64,000 nucleotides of DNA from Apostichopus japonicus (Eukaryota > Echinodermata > Holothuroidea > Aspidochirotida > Stichopodidae), in contig NC_092574.1 in the NCBI RefSeq assembly GCF_037975245.1, positions 27,202,713 through 27,266,712 on the forward strand. The letters run 5' to 3'. The notes below the pieces were generated by a model. That model had not been told where the DNA came from and did no database searches. It saw only the letters and a list, made by a program, of their open reading frames with translations. Within the stretch, counting starts at the first letter, position 1. Each line of letters begins with the position of its first letter. Made by a program: the position numbers and the translations under genes. Positions 60,901 to 64,000 of this stretch are shown here, in pieces.

Positions 60901-63900
60901 GTCGCTTTCAGAATAAGGAGCAACTTTAGTTTAAGTGATAGAGAATTTTAGTTTTAAATCGATAATACGTGTTTATTTGTAACTTTTTACAAGAATCAAG
61001 CTTGATAAAATAAATAACAATCGTGATAAATATATAACTAGACTAATCACGCTAACTTTTCTTCACTAAATTTGTGCATGTGCCCTGCAGTGAACTGCTA
61101 CTAAAAATACATCAAGGTAAACTGAAATAGAAAAATTCATAGGCTTAGTTTATGAAAAATAGTACTGTTCAATTTTGAACACACATAACAACAAAAAATA
61201 CTGCACAGTTGATCCCATCTCAACGGAACTCAACGCGGCATGCTGGTCTCAATAACGATGTTAACTTATACTAAGAGGAGAGATAATATTTTCTTTTGTT
61301 ACTTACCAACAGAAATTTCACAAGAAGAACCACTAGCGTTTTCCGGACACATACATGTAAAACTACCCCGGCCGTCAATACACGTGGCTCCCGCAGCACA
61401 AGAATATTCTGTACAATCAACAACGTCCTCATGACATGTTGTTCCTGTGAGATATGGCGGGCAGAGGCAGGTGTATCCATGGTAACTGTCGATGCAGGTT
61501 GCTTCAGTGGAGCATGGATAGGACGCACAGTCATCAAATGCTATAAATAAAAGTAAACCAAAACAGAAGTATTAAGTCGCAATATCTGGCTACTTTCTGT
61601 ATATAGGCTATTGTTATTTGAATGTTAACTAATGTTTTATCAGATAAACCCTGTGATGTTATTACGGCTGATTTACTTCCGAAGATGTACTTTCCTACAA
61701 CAACATTGTTTTGTAATTGCCCTAAACATTTGGTACATTGGAAATAATAGCCTAACTGACATTGTTCTCTGCATTCAGAATTGTTTGCAAGAATAAACTT
61801 TTCTTAAATTAAAAAAAAAAAAAACCTTTGGTAGGACAGTGAATTTCTCCACCAAGTTCTGAATTTATACCGATAATAAGTAGCCAATAGTTAAACAATA
61901 AAGAAAGAAATCTGATAGTTTTGAAAGTGAAACAGTACACGAACCTTCACATTGGGAGGGCGTTATTACACCTACACTTTTTTCGATGCTTGCTAACAGA
62001 TCGTGTGAAATGAGAATATTTCCCCTTGCATCATGAGAACAGTTGTTGGCCATTTCCTGAATCAGCGATTTGTCTAACACATATTGCCAAATGTTTACAC
62101 TACTGAAGGTCCTTGTGAAGTCCGAGCGGGTCGGTGATCCTGAGGACGAACAATAACTGAATAAAGTCCTAAATTTCTACAAACAGAATGAAAAAAGAAA
62201 CCTTGCATTGTTATAAAGGTAACTGAACAAAAACCAATGCAATAGTAATTGAAACAAGTTCTGCAGCTGCGTTATATTTCTGAACTGTTCTCGATACTTT
62301 CACTTGCCTGAATTAAGTAATTCAATGACAACATCACTACTTCATAACAAAAGGTGATTGCTTATAAATCTTTCATCCATTCACTATGTTGCATTGTTTC
62401 CATACCTTATGGAGTCATTCATCTAGCCTCAAATGGAGGAAGTAGCTGGGATTCCTACATATACTAATCATGTGATTACAATAATGGAACAGTTTTCAAA
62501 AAGCTTACATTAAGAACATTCAGATAAGTTAAAGGTATTAGACAGTTACATGCACAAACATTCAAGTTTATCTTTAAGATAAACATACAGAAACATTCCA
62601 GAAAGTAACAATAAGTAACATGCAGAAATGATCAATAATATTTTAGTATCAGACAATGTATATGCAGAAATAATCAAGTATGTTACACATTTCTGACAGT
62701 TACCATACGTAAGCATGCTTACATGCTGTAGTCTTCCTACAGTTACATGGAGGACGACTGTTTAATAGTCTTCCATGCAAGTACGGTGCAGTCACGGTTT
62801 GCAACATTCCGCACTTCTTGAGTACTGAAACCAGCAAATGTAGTTTGTACTTTATTCATCACAATCAAAATAGCGAACACCTTGCTTTCTTAAATTGCAA
62901 AGCAAAGTAATGCAAATGTTTGAAAGCGATTGTTCATATGGACTCCATTTTATTGTCTGGTTTTTTTAATAAATAAGTAAACTTTCACCGTACCATTTCC
63001 ATCGTAACGTCCAAACACGAATCTATCATGATACTGATTGAAGATGGGACGAACATCGAAGTTATCGCTCACTTCATCAAACATAGTTTCATGACCATCG
63101 AGGTAAACATGTAAACAGTAAGGTTTCCAGGTTAAGGCAAAGTGATGCCATTTTTCGTCTAAAACAGTTCCATAAATTCCAAACACACCACTATTGAGAA
63201 AGTAAATAACAGATATATAACATTCGAAGACTACTTTTAAAGAACAATTGGTTGGTGACTACATATAAAACATTGTGCCTTACTCCAAGCTTTGCAGAAT
63301 AATTTCACGCAGATAACAAGTCTATCACATAATTTGTTATCAGCCCTGCTATGGTTAGCGGTCTATTACATAATGTGTCACGTAGGTTGGTCCTACGCAC
63401 ATATATGTGAGTATTGAAGTGTTAGAGCATGCACGGACGTGTATTTTACTAGTCCTAGCATGAATATAACAACCATAGTCAAATATAATGTATATGAAAT
63501 GTAATAACTAAATATAGTCCCAAAGCAATACAAAAGAAAAGCTATATTCGTGTAGGTTAACTCCCACTTCCAAGGAGATAAACTACCCTAAATGAAAAAA
63601 TACGTTAATCATCTGAAATGATAAAAATATACCTGAAGCGGACAAAATTGTTTATATGTGGGTGTTTTAAAACTAAGACTTAATTTGGGAGGAAACAAGG
63701 AAAAAATAATCAAACAGATTCATGAATCAATGTTATCAAAGTTGACAAAAATACATTATAGGACGACAATAACGTAAAGAAAGAGAATGGTTAAATTACC
63801 CAAAAAGATTAACTAATATTTGACTTTTGGTAGCTGTTATAGCAAGAGGTGAGTATTGTCCGTCTTGTACGTACTCCAGGATGACCAGATTATGTATTAC

Positions 63901-64000
63901 ATTCGATCTTAGCCAAATGGAAACAGTGAAATTAAAAACTGGGCGTGGTTGTACCAGGATAACATCTATGGTAGAGTAATCCAAATTTAACTCAAGGTCA
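57745..64000 (-). CDS. SVEP1-like: Upstream SVEP1-like paralog, 3' part (9 exons)
   Basis: Exons joined in phase give: pentraxin (three exons, the first truncated by the window edge), EGF-EGF, TSR, one six-cysteine CCP, a linker in two exons, and a GCC2 module ending in TAA. The pentraxin-to-TSR part is nearly identical to exons 45-49 of the downstream gene. The CCP-linker-GCC2 tail repeats the order CCP16-linker-GCC2 found in the middle of the downstream protein. The 5' end lies beyond position 64000. It is probably secreted like its neighbour; function not known from sequence. Confidence 0.86.
58435..58626 (-). CDS. Upstream paralog: linker part 2 and start of GCC2
   Basis: SPSETDIAPIIMRLVDEDI, then EGTPLCPPGTYINGQTLLC. 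The end is the first half of a GCC2 module completed by the next exon. Phase 1-1; GTCAGT donor. Confidence 0.84.
58977..59237 (-). CDS. Upstream paralog: linker part 1
   Basis: VSPSEVMVEYSGKYTELSC, VCQPGTECYFDAVHVEGC, VTFIVNYDPEL. No domain recognised; several cysteines. It holds the place of the linker between CCP and GCC2. It lacks the furin-type sites seen at 21595-22201. Phase 1-1, TTGCAG acceptor, GTACGT donor. Confidence 0.82.
59453..59659 (-). CDS. Upstream paralog: CCP (sushi)
   Basis: ACKPIPQFENGYLRC, VHQCNEGFVAS, LWNVETPDN...SSC: a six-cysteine CCP in one phase 1-1 exon, joined to the TSR in frame. Confidence 0.9.
59660..60649 (-). other. Intron between TSR and CCP of the upstream paralog
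   Basis: The lower-coordinate part is unique; from about 60053 it matches the intron at 270-1059. This marks the visible boundary of the duplication. Confidence 0.7.
60650..60820 (-). CDS. Upstream paralog: thrombospondin type 1 repeat
   Basis: [33 protein letters not shown]: 171-base phase 1-1 exon, almost identical to exon 49. Confidence 0.93.
61307..61540 (-). CDS. Upstream paralog: two EGFs
   Basis: [14 protein letters not shown]...[12 protein letters not shown] and [14 protein letters not shown]...CMCPENASGSSC. Phase 1-1; GTAAGT donor; 234 bases, as in the downstream copy. Confidence 0.92.
61945..62139 (-). CDS. Upstream paralog: pentraxin part 3
   Basis: [47 protein letters not shown]. 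Same length and phases as exon 47 of the downstream gene; GTTCGT donor. Confidence 0.88.
62994..63190 (-). CDS. Upstream paralog: pentraxin part 2
   Basis: [35 protein letters not shown]. One codon longer than the downstream copy (YHDRF against YGRF). Same GTACGG donor and phases 2 to 1. Confidence 0.86.
63800..64000 (-). CDS. Upstream paralog: pentraxin part 1 (cut by window end)
   Basis: [32 protein letters not shown]: homologous to exon 45 of the downstream gene with few replacements. Phase 2 out at GTAATT. The acceptor lies outside the window. Confidence 0.9.

Larger units (their letters stand above)
60053..64000 (-). repeat. Segmental duplication, upstream copy (may extend beyond window)
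   Basis: Pairs with 270-4338 in the same orientation. Differences include the 200-base insert in the other copy, short indels in introns and one extra codon in pentraxin part 2. Confidence 0.88.

Overview
The window reads as AT-rich, intron-rich animal DNA. It has GT-AG introns, one-domain exons, extracellular mosaic proteins (HYR, sushi/CCP, GCC2 ephrin-receptor-like, EGF, pentraxin, thrombospondin type 1), LINE elements of the CR1/L2 and L1/Tx1 kinds, and several MITE-like inverted-repeat elements. The mix of hyalin-type HYR domains with SVEP1/polydom-type modules points to an invertebrate deuterostome. An echinoderm (perhaps a sea cucumber) is my best guess, by inference only.

All host genes I can support lie on the minus strand, so transcription runs from high to low coordinates. 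(1) 57745-64000: the 3' part of an upstream SVEP1/polydom-like gene, nine exons: pentraxin (3 exons, the first cut by the window edge), two EGFs, one thrombospondin type 1 repeat, one CCP, a two-exon linker, and a GCC2 module ending at an in-frame TAA. (2) 52920-54476: a possible four-exon gene for a small secreted coiled-coil protein of about 112 residues, followed by AATAAA signals. (3) 49364-51600: a 5'-truncated LINE with an open reverse transcriptase frame. (4) 1060-45927: a second SVEP1-like gene, 49 exons and 9625 coding bases in the window, from signal peptide to a thrombospondin repeat; it runs off the low-coordinate end.

The second gene encodes signal peptide - HYR - CCP2 - HYR - CCP5 - HYR - CCP3 - HYR - CCP3 - HYR - CCP2 - HYR2 - CCP - linker with two furin-type sites - GCC2 x3 - EGF x21 - pentraxin - EGF2 - TSR. 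The core order HYR-HYR-CCP-linker-GCC2x3-EGFs-pentraxin matches vertebrate SVEP1. The N-terminal von Willebrand A domain is missing, and the HYR/CCP and EGF parts are expanded. I joined exons by domain alignment and splice phase; every join listed is phase-compatible.

The two genes are head-to-tail paralogs. The segment about 270-4338 is repeated at about 60053-64000, introns included, so this part was duplicated or converted fairly recently. The introns and spacer hold at least four families of inverted-repeat elements, a decayed L1-like element, microsatellites and short tandem repeats. I see no tRNA, rRNA, CRISPR or prokaryotic features.
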